Below are positions 1 to 9,114 of a DNA stretch of 45,445 nt, piece after piece; position 1 is the first letter of the stretch, and each line of letters begins with the position of its first letter. The notes under the pieces were generated by a model. That model was not told the origin of the DNA. It was given only the letters and a program-made list of their open reading frames with translations, and did not search any database. The DNA is from Cytidiella melzeri (lineage: Eukaryota > Basidiomycota > Agaricomycetes > Polyporales > Irpicaceae), in assembly GCA_022592445.1 (NCBI GenBank), contig JABYQR010000349.1:1-45445 (forward strand), read 5' to 3'. The translations under genes were made by a program, and so were the position numbers.

Positions 1-475
1 TTTGATTAACTCGTTCAGTTTGACCATCAGTTTGCGGATGATATGCGGTAGTCATTGTAAATTCTATCCCTAGCATTTTACACCATTCCTGAAATAAATC
101 TGCTGCAAATTGTGGACCTCAGTTGGAAATGATTTGCAAAGGTAACCCATGAAGGGTCCAGACTCTTTCATAGAGTAGAGCTGCAAGATCTTTTGCCGAG
201 AACTCGTTTACAATAGGGAAGAAGTGCGCCCTTTTAGTGAGGCGGTCTACGGCTACGCAGATAGCATTGAAGCCATCAGACTCCGGTAACTGAGTAATCA
301 GATCAACAGTCATGATATCCCATGGTTCGGCCGGAACCGGATTAGGGATGAGTGGTCCATAAGGCTGTTGCAGACAAGTTTTCATCTGCTGACATGTGTC
401 ACAGCCTGTCACGTATTTCTTGACATCAGTGGTCAAATCTGGCCACCAGTAGTTTCTCGAGATCAGTTCGTACAT
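1..475 (-). pseudogene. Ty3/gypsy integrase (zinc-binding end and catalytic core), element A
   Basis: Decayed integrase part of the element A Pol polyprotein, which would insert the cDNA copy. At 475-119 the frame contains the end of the HHCC zinc-binding region (C-x2-C in GCDTCQQ) and the start of the catalytic core (TVDLITQLP, first catalytic Asp; VAVDRLTKRAHF). A TGA at 119-121 replaces the Arg of the usual S-D-R-G-P-Q-F motif, and the preceding Asp codon is changed to Asn. After the stop the same frame resumes (GPQFAADLF, then [16 protein letters not shown] with the core's conserved [10 protein letters not shown]) and runs off the window. The entry into this piece from the RNase H piece needs a 1-base correction near 512. 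Confidence 0.85.
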
Positions 476-1351
476 TTTCCATCTGCCAGGATGTCCGGCA
501 GAAGGTAGATGTGATGCATCTGGATGATTTGGCGTCTCAGATCTAATTTCTGATCTTTGGGGATGTAGAATTTTCCACGGTATAGGAGTAATCCATTCTC
601 AAAATTCCATTCCTCTAGTGATTTCTTGAACTCTCTAGGACCAGAGTTAAGTAACTGCTGATAGTCCTTGGTAAATTCGTCATTCATGAGTGCTTCCTTG
701 ACCCGTCTTAGGATTTCATCATTGTTGATAGGCGAGTCATGAGAGTTTTCAATAGCGGAGATGGCAAAAAACTCTGGTTGACGGAGAATTTTGTCCTTGT
801 TATCGGAATTTACCCCCTCTTCATGATCTGGCCTCCTGGACAGAGGATCTGCGGTAAGCATGGTCTTTCCAGGTTTGTGCCTGAGCACGAAATTGAATCG
901 CGTGAGGTATAACACCCATCGCGCTTGTCTCCGAGTCAGCTTCTGGGCATTCCTGAAATATGTCAGGTTTTGGTGATCCGACCATATTTCTACGGTAATC
1001 GGATGTCCCTCCAGATGTTGACGATACTCTTCCAGGGCGCGGATAATAGCCAAAACTCTTTATCGTATATCTCATAGTTACTTTCATGGACGTTGAGTGA
1101 TTTAGAGTAGAAGGCTACTGGATGCCACAGCTTGTCAGCTGGATCCAGTTGTGACAGTACCGCTCCTGTAGCAAAGTTGCTAGCGTCTGTTTCCAGACGG
1201 AAAGGGTTTTCGTCATCTGGTATCCTCAGAATGGGTGCTGACGTAAAAGCCTGTTTCAGACTTTGGAAGGCCTGTTCCTGAGCATCTTTCCAGATCCAGG
1301 GTTGGTCCTTCTTTGTAAAATAGTGAGCGGTTTTGCGTGTTTAGCAAAGTC
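463..1351 (-). pseudogene. Ty3/gypsy RNase H and integrase N-terminus, element A
   Basis: Minus-strand continuation of element A pol. After a TAG at 1352-1354 the frame goes on as DFAKHAKP. It then needs 1-base corrections near 1330 and near 1058 to give RNase H sequence (LETDASNFATGAVLSQ, YDKEFLAIIRALEEYR, WSDHQNLTYF) and the tether HKPGKTMLTADPLSRRPDHE. The stretch at 1053-463 is an uninterrupted 196-codon frame ending in the first part of the integrase zinc finger (QIIQMHH). A further single-base loss near 512 separates it from the integrase core piece. RNase H would remove the RNA strand during reverse transcription. The lesions make the product non-functional. Confidence 0.85.
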
Positions 1352-2806
1352 CTAGATGAAATGCCGATAGAAGTTGGCAAAGCCTAAGAAGGCTTGGACT
1401 TGCTTAACCTTTTCAGGTCGTGGCCACTCAGTAACTCTGGTGAGTTTGGCTAGATCCATCTTAATGTGTCCGTGAGAAATGATCATGCCTAGGTACTCAA
1501 TGTGATCTTTTTCAAAAAAGCATTTTTCTGGTTTGGCAAATAGATTGTTCTTGCGTAGACGCTTGAGCACTTCCTGTGTGATGTGACAGTTTTCCTTCTT
1601 GTCTTCAGTGAAGATGAGGATGTTGTTGAGATACACCATGACATGTCCTTCTAAGATCAAATCACTCAGAATTTCATTCATCATAGCTTGGAACGTTGCA
1701 GGTGCATTACTGAAACCGAAATACATCACCTTGGCTTCAAAAAGGCCGCGGTGTGTGATGAACGCCGTCCTCCATTCATCACCCTTTCGGATGCGAACAT
1801 TATTGTATTCCCATTCAAGATCAACCTTTGAGAAGACCTTAGCCTTGCTTAACAAATTGATTAAATTGTTGATGCGAGGTATGGGGTACTGGTTTTTTAC
1901 CGTGATGTCGTTCAGTTTTCGGTAGTCTTGCATAAGGCGCAACGGGCCATCTTTCTTCTTGACAAAGAACACAGGTGCTGCAATCAGACTCTTTGATTTG
2001 CGGATGTGACCTTTTCGGAGCTCCTCTCCAATCCATTGATCTAGAGAATTCTTTTCCATTGGAGACAGCGGGTATAGTTTAGCTGCTTTGGGAAGGGAGG
2101 CACCTTCCTCAAATTTGATTGCGTGATTGTACGGTTTACGTAATGACATGCGTTCTGACTTTTTCTTTGAAAAGACGTCACCAAATTCCCATAGATATTT
2201 TGGTACTAATGGCTTCCAATTGACAGATTCTTGTTCGTCAAAGCCGTCTTCAAAGCCCTCATCTTCCTTTCCAGAAAGTTCAGCAATTATTTCTGCTATT
2301 TCTTGGTCTTCTGGATCATCTAAGTTGATCCAGTGGATGTGAGGGTTGTCCGGGTCGACACTTCCTATTCTGTCCAGGTTGTCTGACACCAAACGTCCCT
2401 TAGGTAACTCAAGCTCATCGATCTCTTCTTGAGTTACAGTGATGTTTTTACGAGCTCTTGGGGCACAGAGTTCAGGACATCTGGTAAATCTCCACTCGCC
2501 ATTTGCCCAATCTATCTCCGGATTGTGGCGGCGTAAGACGGTCATCCCGATAATCATTTGTTTACTACCGAGATCAGTAGCAAGCATGTGTTGTCTTGCT
2601 CTGTGCGAACCTATTTCTAGGTATACACGTACTGAGTGAGTGATTTGACCATCTTTATTGGGAGTACCGTTAACGTTGATGACGTTAAACGGTGATGCCA
2701 GTTGATTTGTTACCAGATTGTTACTTTCAACCACTGACTTACTGATGAACGTGGTTGTGGCTCCTGAATCTACCAGAGCTTTGACCTGCACTTTCTTTCC
2801 GTACAC
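1352..2806 (-). pseudogene. Ty3/gypsy protease and reverse transcriptase, element A
   Basis: A 484-codon open stretch holding the aspartic protease (ALVDSGATTTF near residues 10-20, then the flap-side MIIGMTVLRRHNPEIDW) and the RT fingers and palm ([68 protein letters not shown]). The RT catalytic box reads Y-L-N-N instead of Y-L-D-D (codons at 1622-1627), so RT is inactive; both Asp-to-Asn changes fit CpG-to-CpA transitions. A TGA at 2807-2809 sits directly upstream of this stretch and a TAG at 1352-1354 ends it. Upstream of the TGA the same frame continues to about 2930 (GPDTLNFCNIDTVKNV), which links it to the gag overlap. Confidence 0.9.
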
Positions 2807-2931
2807 TCAAATTGTAACTGGTAGAAAAAATGAATTCTTAGAACACGCTACATTTTTGACAGTATCTATGTTACAAAAATTGAGGGTATCTGGGCCTAAG
2901 CATGCATTTTTGCAGGAAGTCACATGATGCT

Positions 2932-2967
2932 TCAGGAAAAATCCTTGCCCTTGGTTGGCTTTTTCCC
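2932..2967 (-). pseudogene. C-terminal tail of gag, element A, beyond the LINE insertion
   Basis: These 36 bases encode the end of the gag frame (GKKPTKGKDF then stop), which is separated from the rest of gag (9115-10527) by the LINE. The equivalent slippery stretch in element B has six T's (minus strand), but here only five remain. Frame 0 then reaches a TGA at 2932-2934 and the geometry of the gag-pol frameshift site is broken. Confidence 0.75.
2953..2967. repeat. Left 15-bp target-site duplication of the LINE insertion
   Basis: GGTTGGCTTTTTCCC here is repeated exactly at 9100-9114. The two copies flank the LINE. Element B has the same sequence once, with one difference (GGTCGG for GGTTGG), at the matching gag position near 17150. 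Confidence 0.88.
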
Positions 2968-2971
2968 AAAA

Positions 2972-3044
2972 GGACACAGTAGCCTAACGGTTACTGTGTC
3001 CTGGCGGGGGTAGCATTCCACCTGTGGGTCAAGGGTTTGATACC
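2972..3044 (+). promoter_or_regulatory. tRNA-like head with pol III A-box and B-box at the 5' end of the LINE insert
   Basis: TAGCCTAACGG (2980-2990) fits a tRNA A-box (TRGYNNANNNG) and GGTTTGATACC (3034-3044) fits a B-box (GGTTCRANNCC with one C-to-T change). They are 54 bases apart start to start. Positions 2972-3001 also form a strong hairpin: GGACACAGTA pairs perfectly with TACTGTGTCC, extended inward by GCC/GGT around a TAAC loop. This resembles a SINE-type tRNA-derived head. It could instead be a simple 5' hairpin of the LINE RNA that happens to match the boxes. Transcription by pol III is inference. Confidence 0.5.
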
Positions 3045-3676
3045 TCAAGGGAGGATTTAAATTCTGAGTGGGCCGGCCCTGGGGCAACTAGTGTTGCATT
3101 GAGCTCGCAGCTCCCCAAGAGGATGTATCTAAATGCAGGGTCATCCCAGCCCGAAAGGGACTGTGCACACATGATCAGATAGGGGAACTAAATTGGGGAA
3201 TGTTTGAAAAACCATCCGACACACTGTGGTGTGACAGGACACCCCACTAGCTGAAGGCTAGGGTTAGTCACATGTAACTCCTGAGTATATGCTGCTTGGG
3301 TCAGATGTGGCAAGACAAGGACTGAGGACATGTGGGAATCTGTGCCTTAGGGCTTAAACAAACCACATGCCGAGGAACAGGAAGGTGGTATGCCCGGGGC
3401 ACCGGGTGTTGGTAACCACTGAGCCGTGGCAGCGCTGGACAGTCTCCAGTGTCTAGCCCGAGAGGACTAAATCCCTTGTCGGTTCGGAGCGTTAAAATTG
3501 ACACTTCTGGGCTTAAGTTGATTCCCATCCGTGATGTAACTCCCGGGTTAGGGTATGCTGTGGGAAGGAGCCTAGACTGGACTCCCGGTTGCTAGGTGAT
3601 GTGGGTGTACAAACATCCCGATTTTGGTAATGCAGCTGTGAATGGTTGGATGATCTGGATCTACCGTGAGAGCCAC

Positions 3677-3697
3677 CCTTTCCTTAGTAAAGAAAGG
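3677..3697 (+). other. RNA hairpin 1 with CTTAGTAAA loop
   Basis: Stem CCTTTC/GAAAGG closes the 9-base loop CTTAGTAAA. A second hairpin at 3823-3841 has a different stem but the same loop. Confidence 0.45.
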
Positions 3698-3822
3698 TTA
3701 AGAAGAAGCATTAAGCTGAAGCGGTGTCTCAAATCTGGCCGGTAGACATGAAGGGAACACTTGGGTCAAACAGGCTCCCAGGTTAACTCTACATGTCACA
3801 AATAGTCAGGCCGAGTTGGAGT

Positions 3823-3841
3823 CCTGCCTTAGTAAAGCAGG
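3823..3841 (+). other. RNA hairpin 2 with CTTAGTAAA loop
   Basis: Stem CCTGC/GCAGG closes the same 9-base loop CTTAGTAAA as the hairpin at 3677-3697. Confidence 0.45.
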
Positions 3842-4120
3842 TTTGCATGGGAATTATCTCAACACCAAACTCCGAGGTGGCATAGTAACCTCTGGTGAAG
3901 TTCCTATAACAGGACTAGCGTAGACTCTGTTGAGTTCTAGCTTCATCCCAGACATTCAGCAGCTAGACCAGTAAAGAACCTTATACCTGAAACAGCCTAG
4001 TTCACATGGGTTAAGGTCCGGGCAAGAACCTGCAGTGTATCTGCGCTTGCCTTTGAGAGACTCGTCACCTCTCTAGGGTTAGGGTAAATTGGAGCCTTGC
4101 AAGAGAACTCCTTAAGGATG

Positions 4121-5085
4121 GCCCTGCAATTTTTTGTCGATGATGGGTGGATACATGTGTTCGGCCCTCCAATGGCAAATGCGCGCATTAGCCAACAACT
4201 TATAGCAAATGCTAGGTTGCTGGAATGCATAAATGCAAAAATGACTGCTGCCATGAGAATGGCAGGTTAGAAGTGGAAGGGGATAAGACCGAACTTATCC
4301 ACTTTAGAAATAGTACTAAACCTTGGAGCCCAGATGAATCTTTGGGCCCAAGTGTAAATTTGCCAGGCTATACCGGGACGGTGATCATCATTAAGCCTAA
4401 GGAAGTTGTGCGCTACCTGGGCTTCTTTTTCACTCCTAGACTTACATGGAGGGAGCATATAAGACGGTATGTTAACAAGGCGTGTAGTACTGTCAATGCG
4501 TTGCAATTACTTGGTAATTCACAGCGAGGATTTAATCCTTACCATAAGAGACGGCTATACATCTCTAATGTGCTTCCAGTCCTACTCTACGGTGCGCAAC
4601 TGTGGTGAGATCCCAATTGGAAGTGACAGAAATGGATTGCGAAAGAGCTTCAACTTGCTCAGTTGCGAGCTGCGAGGTGGATCACAGGTGGCTTTAAGAC
4701 CACTCCAATTGGTGCACTTGAAATGATGGCTGGGCTCATTCCATTCTGACATCAAGTAGACAAGTTTATGTCAAAAGCTGCTCTTAGAGTGAGAACAGTG
4801 CATCGTGGTCACCCTCTCCGGGCTAATCTCCCGGCAGAGTGGGAGACAAACGATGCAAATTGTCGTATGCCTTTTCCTTTGGGGGCACAACGCTGCAAAG
4901 TGGATTCGCCTTTGGCACACATTCATAGAATAGGGATGACTTCAGACGAAGCCTTTGACCCTGTTGATGTTGAAAATTGGCCTGGTAAACGCATTCTTGA
5001 TGAGTTCCAGGGCAGAATTAAGTTCTTTGTGGATGCACCAACCAAATCCTCCAATGACTTCAAGTCGTGGTGGATGGAGATCTGA
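4121..5085 (+). pseudogene. LINE reverse transcriptase, C-terminal half (decayed)
   Basis: The RT box F-V-D-D-G is at 4133-4144 in one frame, followed by DDGWIHVFGP. A frameshift before about 4250 moves coding to the next frame, where 4225-4608 reads DKTELIHF, then VVRYLGFFFTPRLTWREHI and RGFNPYHKRRLYISNVLPVL-LYGAQLW, the typical thumb region of LINE RTs (YLG-F-x-L-W-x-x-H; LYx-x-x-LPxxxYG). In-frame TGA stops follow at 4606-4608, 4618-4620 and near 4747. Coding resumes (AKELQLAQLRAARWITGGF; MSKAALRVRTVHRGHPL) to a TGA near 5083. The RT N-terminal half is missing. The next domain (RNase H) is in another frame. Confidence 0.8.
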
Positions 5086-6155
5086 AACCTCGAATTGAGC
5101 TCACAGAACATAATGAAGACATTCGTCCAGTTTGGACTGACAGATCTCTTATATGGGATGGGTCTGCAAAAAGACACAAGTCAGGAGCAGCCTGGACTAC
5201 ACGACACATGGGTGTAACTCTTACTAGGAAACACACCCCTATGGGCAATTCTGGCGTATATGACGCTGAAATTTGTGCTCTTGCTATGGGTATTAGCAAT
5301 GCTGTCATGAACATTCCTGATAGTATCACTGAAATCCACCTCTTTTCTGACAACAAGTCTGCATTACAATCCATCCTGAAGCCAAATGTTGGCCCGGGAC
5401 AGATGATGCATTTGGTAGCGTGCCGAAGGGTGCGAGACTTCTTGAGCGCAAACCCTGCACGCTATGTGGGGCTGCATTGGGTACCAAGTCACATTGGCCT
5501 TGCTCTCAACGAGGACATGGACAAATTTTCCAAAGAGGCTACAGAAAAACCACAACCAAGATTTACCTCGTGGAGTGTGGCACGTCAAAACAAAGATGCA
5601 CTGGCTATCAAACGGTGGCATCGTCTTATGAAAGACTTTGATTACAAAGGGCACAGTAACGTCATTAAAACGTCTGAATATAAGGGAGTGACACCAGTGG
5701 CCAAACAACACTGGTGGTTGAAAAACCTTGGCGGAGCTCAGTCAGCGTTGTATAACGTTTATAAGCCAGATAATACAGTGGGTGTGGCGGAATATGCTGC
5801 TGCTACACGACTCATCTCAGGACACATGCCTATTGGCAAGTTCCGCGGAAGATTTCACCTGGAGGGCCCCACGGAATGTGCGTGTGGCGCTATCGAAACT
5901 CGAAAGCATCTGCTGGAAGAGTGTCTTTTGTGGTACCGTGCTTGGAGACCACCTGACCCATACAGCCAAGAGGAACTAGCAGCTCTTGCAGGTATGGATT
6001 CTGCAGATTTCCAAATCTGCACACAGTTGTTTGGACAAAACAAACTCCTTGTGTTCTTGATCATGAACCCCATGGAAGGAACTTTTGAATGGGCTAATTT
6101 GGTGGAAACGAGAACCTCAGATTTAGCTGCAAATTGCCCAACTCCTACACGGTGA
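5067..6155 (+). CDS. LINE RNase H domain with C-terminal Cys/His motif
   Basis: A 362-codon open stretch. RNase H type I motifs appear in order: WTDRS (first catalytic Asp near residue 25, in place of the usual TDGS), YDAEICALAMG (Glu), LFSDNKSALQS (Asp), and WVPSHIGLALNEDMDKFSKEA (last Asp, matching GNExAD). All four acidic residues are therefore present. After it comes C-x-C-G-x6-H-x4-C (near residues 270-285), the Cys/His motif common at the ends of LINE ORF2 proteins. The start listed is only the first ATG in this frame. The domain belongs to the same polyprotein as the RT upstream and is separated from it by a frameshift. It is unlikely to be translated alone. It would degrade the RNA template during target-primed reverse transcription. 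Confidence 0.85.
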   Translation: MVDGDLKPRIELTEHNEDIRPVWTDRSLIWDGSAKRHKSGAAWTTRHMGVTLTRKHTPMGNSGVYDAEICALAMGISNAVMNIPDSITEIHLFSDNKSALQSILKPNVGPGQMMHLVACRRVRDFLSANPARYVGLHWVPSHIGLALNEDMDKFSKEATEKPQPRFTSWSVARQNKDALAIKRWHRLMKDFDYKGHSNVIKTSEYKGVTPVAKQHWWLKNLGGAQSALYNVYKPDNTVGVAEYAAATRLISGHMPIGKFRGRFHLEGPTECACGAIETRKHLLEECLLWYRAWRPPDPYSQEELAALAGMDSADFQICTQLFGQNKLLVFLIMNPMEGTFEWANLVETRTSDLAANCPTPTR

Positions 6156-6397
6156 CACGAGTATGGGTTGAGACAATACTTAAACAAACCGTGTTTGGTG
6201 CCCATACCAAGTGGAAAACAATCAATTACAGCCCCAAATCCCACCGGCAATTTATGCGTGAAGTGTGGAAATCAGGCCATGAGTGGACTATAAGGACGCT
6301 CATACACAAAGGGGAGGCTTCTGAGGAGCAGAGGCGTGAACCAATATTGAAGGTGAAGAAGCCAAAGGAAAAACATATTCCAGCGGTGAGACACTGA
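6134..6397 (+). pseudogene. Probable end of LINE ORF2 in a shifted frame
   Basis: After the stop at 6153-6155 another frame stays open for 87 codons (WKTINYSPKSHRQFM, then a basic tail KVKKPKEKHIP) and stops just inside the segment shared with 16106-17040. It looks like the natural C-terminus of ORF2 after one frameshift, but no family motif confirms this. Confidence 0.4.
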
Positions 6398-7328
6398 GTC
6401 ACGCTTCAAAGTAAGAACAACCTTATAGACAACACAACCAACCACGAAGTGGCAATAGAAGTGTAAAGGTGTGGAAGCGCGGAAGTGTTAAAGTGTGCGA
6501 GGTGGTCTTAGAGTCCTAGTTTTACCTGTGCTAGAAAGAGCGACAAGGTTTGTGATAAAGTTTGTGTGAAAAGAGCTAGACGGGCAGCTACCACTTGTAT
6601 CGCGGGTAAAAAGGGCAAGTCGGCGCAGTGAAAGCAAAAATGTTTTAGCACGGCTCAAAGAGAACGCGCGGGAGATGTTGCGACTTGTAGGAAAATGGTG
6701 CGCGGAGAGACGCAGATGATAAACGCAGGCGCAATATGAATCTCGAACACAAAACGCGGTCGCTGGTGAAGATGAAGAAGTCGCTGTAAAACGCAGGCGC
6801 AGTGAAAGTGAACGCAGTAAGCTCGATGCAGTGAAGGTGAAACGCAACGCAGTAATGCAGTAAAATAACACAGTTTAAAAAGTAAACGCAGTATAACGAA
6901 GCCGAAAGAAACCGTAGAGAAAGATAAACTAATGGAGCGCGGGTCGCAGCGCAAGGCTATGTGAGATTGCAGTCAATTTGACTTGACAGACTGCGCGCGG
7001 GGGCGGTAGTGTAGAACAACACTTCCCGAGCGGCGGTGCGTATTGCAAGCGAATGCGTGGCCAACAACGACATTGGTAGAGCTGGTAAGATTGAACTGCA
7101 CTAGTTTGCACTCGTGGTCCTTGCCTTCAAAGTCTGGAGACAGCCAACAATCTGGGTGCGGCGCGCGCGGGCGATCGCAGTCAAGCGGGACAAAAGGTCC
7201 TGATTGTAGGGCAATTGGGTGATCACTCTGAGTGTTGCAGTAAGAGCAGTTATCAAGCGAGTCCGCGACGGGGGCGAGGGACAACGCTGGCAAGGGTGAT
7301 TTAGGAGTAGATCTCTCAGGGGAGACCG
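6388..7328 (+). repeat. 0.94-kb segment shared, in inverted orientation, with 16106-17040
   Basis: From GAGACACTGAGTCACGCTTC at 6389 onward this stretch matches the reverse complement of 17037 down to 16106, with scattered substitutions and small indels. The shared block ends near GGGGAGACCG at 7328. The matching start in both copies, close to the end of ORF2, suggests a LINE 3' segment or a separate element nested in it. Confidence 0.75.
6780..6960 (+). repeat. Degenerate ACGCAGT-type short repeats
   Basis: Words such as AACGCAG, GCAGTGAA and GCAGTAA recur at irregular spacing (for example AAACGCAACGCAGTAATGCA). The inverted copy at about 16540-16650 shows the same as ACTGCGTTT words. Similar CTGCGTTT words occur at 32240-32390. 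Confidence 0.5.
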
Positions 7329-7499
7329 TAGGCGCTGCTGAGGGTTCTGGCGGCGGCGTGGGCGCGGGATGATGGGGTAACGGCGTAGAACCTCGCGCGG
7401 GCGCGGGCGGTAAGGGCAGCAACCGTCGGGTAGGTGGGGAACGGTGGGACAGTAATGGCAGACTCGAGGCAGGTTGTCGTTGGTAGACGCAGCGGACAT
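6973..7499 (-). pseudogene. Unrecognised minus-strand ORF with C-x-Y-C motifs, inside the LINE insert
   Basis: On the minus strand a TATA-like GATATATAAA (7660-7651) is followed about 150 bases later by an ATG at 7499 and MSAASTNDNLPRVCHYCP. A shift to the neighbouring frame then gives a proline-rich stretch and NCSYCNTQSDHP, PHPDCWLSPDFEGKDHECKL, up to a stop at 6973. The inverted copy at 16141-16335 preserves MPASSVASVADLL-DNCSYCDTQSDHP and PHPNCWLSPDFEG, then frameshifts. Conservation over two copies and the Cys pairs suggest a real former protein, perhaps the 5' end of another element transcribed against the LINE. No family was recognised. Confidence 0.35.
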
Positions 7500-7646
7500 A
7501 AACGTGAAAGAAGTTGCAGTGAGACAACACAGAAGAAGCTACAGCTATGGGCGCGAAGAGACTCCCTCGACACAAGCGCAAAGCGTAAAGTGAACTCTGG
7601 AAACTGGGGTGGGGATTGATTGATTTTCTACGCAGTACAGACAACA

Positions 7647-7660
7647 CCTTTTTATATATC
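7647..7660 (-). promoter_or_regulatory. TATA-like box on the minus strand
   Basis: Reads GATATATAAAAAGG on the minus strand and lies about 150 bases upstream of the ATG at 7499. Promoter function is inferred from sequence and position only. Confidence 0.35.
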
Positions 7661-8058
7661 CTAAAGACCCTCGCCTAAACCTTTCCTTCTATGTTCTAAA
7701 CCCAAACGCGTGAGCGAGGAAACAGGGTGGCAGAATACTTCCGTCTGCGGAGGCAAAATGTCCAGCAAGTCGACACCCGGCAAGACACAGCGTTGGTCGA
7801 CGCGGAGTAGCGGCGTGCGCCCTTGCGCTGAAAAGGCGCCACTCGTCGCGAGCAGGTGATGAGGCGCCGTCCAGGAGTTGCACAGCGTGGCGTGATAGGA
7901 GTCTTCCTGAAACGGGGTTCGCGCGTCAAGTTTCTTCTACCGTTGGTCAGACCCGCGTCCGAAACACTTGGTGGCTGGCCGGCCCATGCTCCGATGCAAA
8001 AGGGGCGTGGCTGTGTGTCAGAGTTTGGTGCGATTCCTCGGCCTCGGATGTTTCCGGC

Positions 8059-8652
8059 GTGTTGCTCTTTGTCAAGTCCTCGGATCCTCGGCGGACTCCT
8101 CGTGACCTCGGTGAACTCCTCGTGTCCGTGACGCTGGGAAAGTGGAGGGACTTGCCGCTCAGGATGACGCGGGCCGCGCAAATGGCGGGCTGCTGCCGGG
8201 TCTCCGCGCCTAGCCAATTTCCGGGCGTATCAGCGGATGATCATCATGCCAAGGCAAAAGCTGAGGCCAATGCTAGGTCAGAGGAGGACCGAGCAAAGTT
8301 CGTTGAGTGGTTTTTCAAAAATCTAACAGACGACCTGGAGTTCAAATCTCCATACTCCAGTTGGTGGGGGCCGCAGAGGGAGCGGCAATACCTTGCTAAT
8401 GGAAGGCCAGTGTATGCGCTGGATTTCAGAGAGGATGAGTTTCGCCTTCCTGTGGCAAACTGTGATTCCAATTCGAGACGCTATGATCATCATGAGGAAG
8501 GTGGCGAGGTCGACCCCTCGTTGTCGGAATCTACGCGGTGGCAGGTAAACCCCAGTCAGACAGGATGTTTGGCCTGGGGGGAACCCACGGATGCGGGTTG
8601 GGGTGTTCTCTACCCTGCATCTGGCAAAGGAACCCTTGATCTCAGTGAGTGA
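8059..8652 (+). CDS. Unrecognised 197-codon ORF in the GC-rich 3' part of the LINE insert
   Basis: Open frame with a charged middle (HHAKAKAEANARSEEDRAKF, FVEWFFKNLTDDLEF) and aromatic residues (YSSWWGPQRERQYL). The alanine/glutamate segment and following WFF could be helical. No start signal, paralogue or family motif supports it; the first 60 codons are GC-rich and may be chance. It could be a remnant ORF carried in the LINE 3' region or simply non-coding. Confidence 0.25.
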   Translation: MLLFVKSSDPRRTPRDLGELLVSVTLGKWRDLPLRMTRAAQMAGCCRVSAPSQFPGVSADDHHAKAKAEANARSEEDRAKFVEWFFKNLTDDLEFKSPYSSWWGPQRERQYLANGRPVYALDFREDEFRLPVANCDSNSRRYDHHEEGGEVDPSLSESTRWQVNPSQTGCLAWGEPTDAGWGVLYPASGKGTLDLSE

Positions 8653-9080
8653 AAGGGCTTTTATGTGCCATGACCTGGCACGTTGGTGATAAGTTTGTTT
8701 CTTAACGGAGGGGGGGTTTAATTTCTCTTTCTGCGTGGTAGCGACAACGCGCTTAGACAGGGCTAAGTCATCAGGCCTAGGACATACCACATTCACCCGT
8801 CCTGAAATAACCGTCAGAAGGTAGCAGTTGCAGCGGGCACTCGCAGCCGCAGGCCACCACGGGGCCGGGGGTTTATGTCTCCCTTTCTGTCTCTGCCAAG
8901 TATAGGTTGTGACACTTGGGCGGTGCCTGAACACCAGTGCCTCGCTGTCCGGTCCACACCACTCATCCGAGGACTGTATAAAACAACCCACCATCGGGGC
9001 GGGCGCTGGCAGCTGCTTCATGGTTTCGGATTATGGTCTCACATGTAACTACGTTACGCACGGACCTTTATAAACTTAGA
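8653..9080 (+). other. LINE 3' untranslated region
   Basis: No gene seen. GC-rich sequence ends in an A/T-rich stretch and the (TAA)n tail at 9081-9099 that marks the 3' end of the inserted RNA copy. Confidence 0.5.
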
Positions 9081-9099
9081 TAATAATAATAATAAAAAA

Positions 9100-9114
9100 G
9101 GTTGGCTTTTTCCC
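9100..9114. repeat. Right 15-bp target-site duplication of the LINE insertion
   Basis: Exact copy of 2953-2967. Gag of element A resumes here. Confidence 0.88.

Larger units (their letters stand above)
3045..4120 (+). other. 5' region of the LINE insert without recognisable ORF, rich in small hairpins
   Basis: About 1.1 kb with no convincing coding frame on either strand. It contains several short stem-loops, including two that share an identical loop (3677-3697 and 3823-3841), and CTAGC/GCTAG around TGAAG. It may be the 5' untranslated region of the LINE, joined by an internal deletion to RT sequence near 4120, or the body of a SINE-like element. It was not identified further. Confidence 0.4.
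2968..9099 (+). mobile_element. Non-LTR (LINE, Tad-like) retrotransposon insertion inside gag of element A
   Basis: The 6.1-kb insert begins with AAAAGGACACAG and ends with a (TAA)n/A-rich tail (TAATAATAATAATAAAAAA at 9081-9099), and is flanked by a 15-bp target-site duplication. These are hallmarks of target-primed reverse transcription. It holds a tRNA-like head, a structured region of about 1 kb with no clear ORF, the last part of a LINE RT beginning abruptly around its F-V-D-D box, an RNase H domain, and a long GC-rich 3' portion. The endonuclease and the first half of RT are absent, so it is an internally deleted or chimeric copy. TGA stops and frameshifts show it is old. Part of the 3' portion (6388-7328) reappears inverted at 16106-17040. 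Confidence 0.82.

Noticed and set aside
2968..3060. HDV-like self-cleaving ribozyme at the LINE 5' end
   Set aside because: The first hairpin closes directly on itself and the nested P1-P2-P3 layout of HDV-like ribozymes could not be drawn.
4073..4086. TTAGGG-like telomere repeat (GGGTTAGGGT), also near 3546
   Set aside because: Only one or two partial units, inside the LINE 5' region and not at an end.
8059..8652. LINE ORF1 downstream of ORF2
   Set aside because: Order would be reversed and no ORF1 hallmark (CCHC knuckles, RRM) is present; kept only as an unrecognised ORF.
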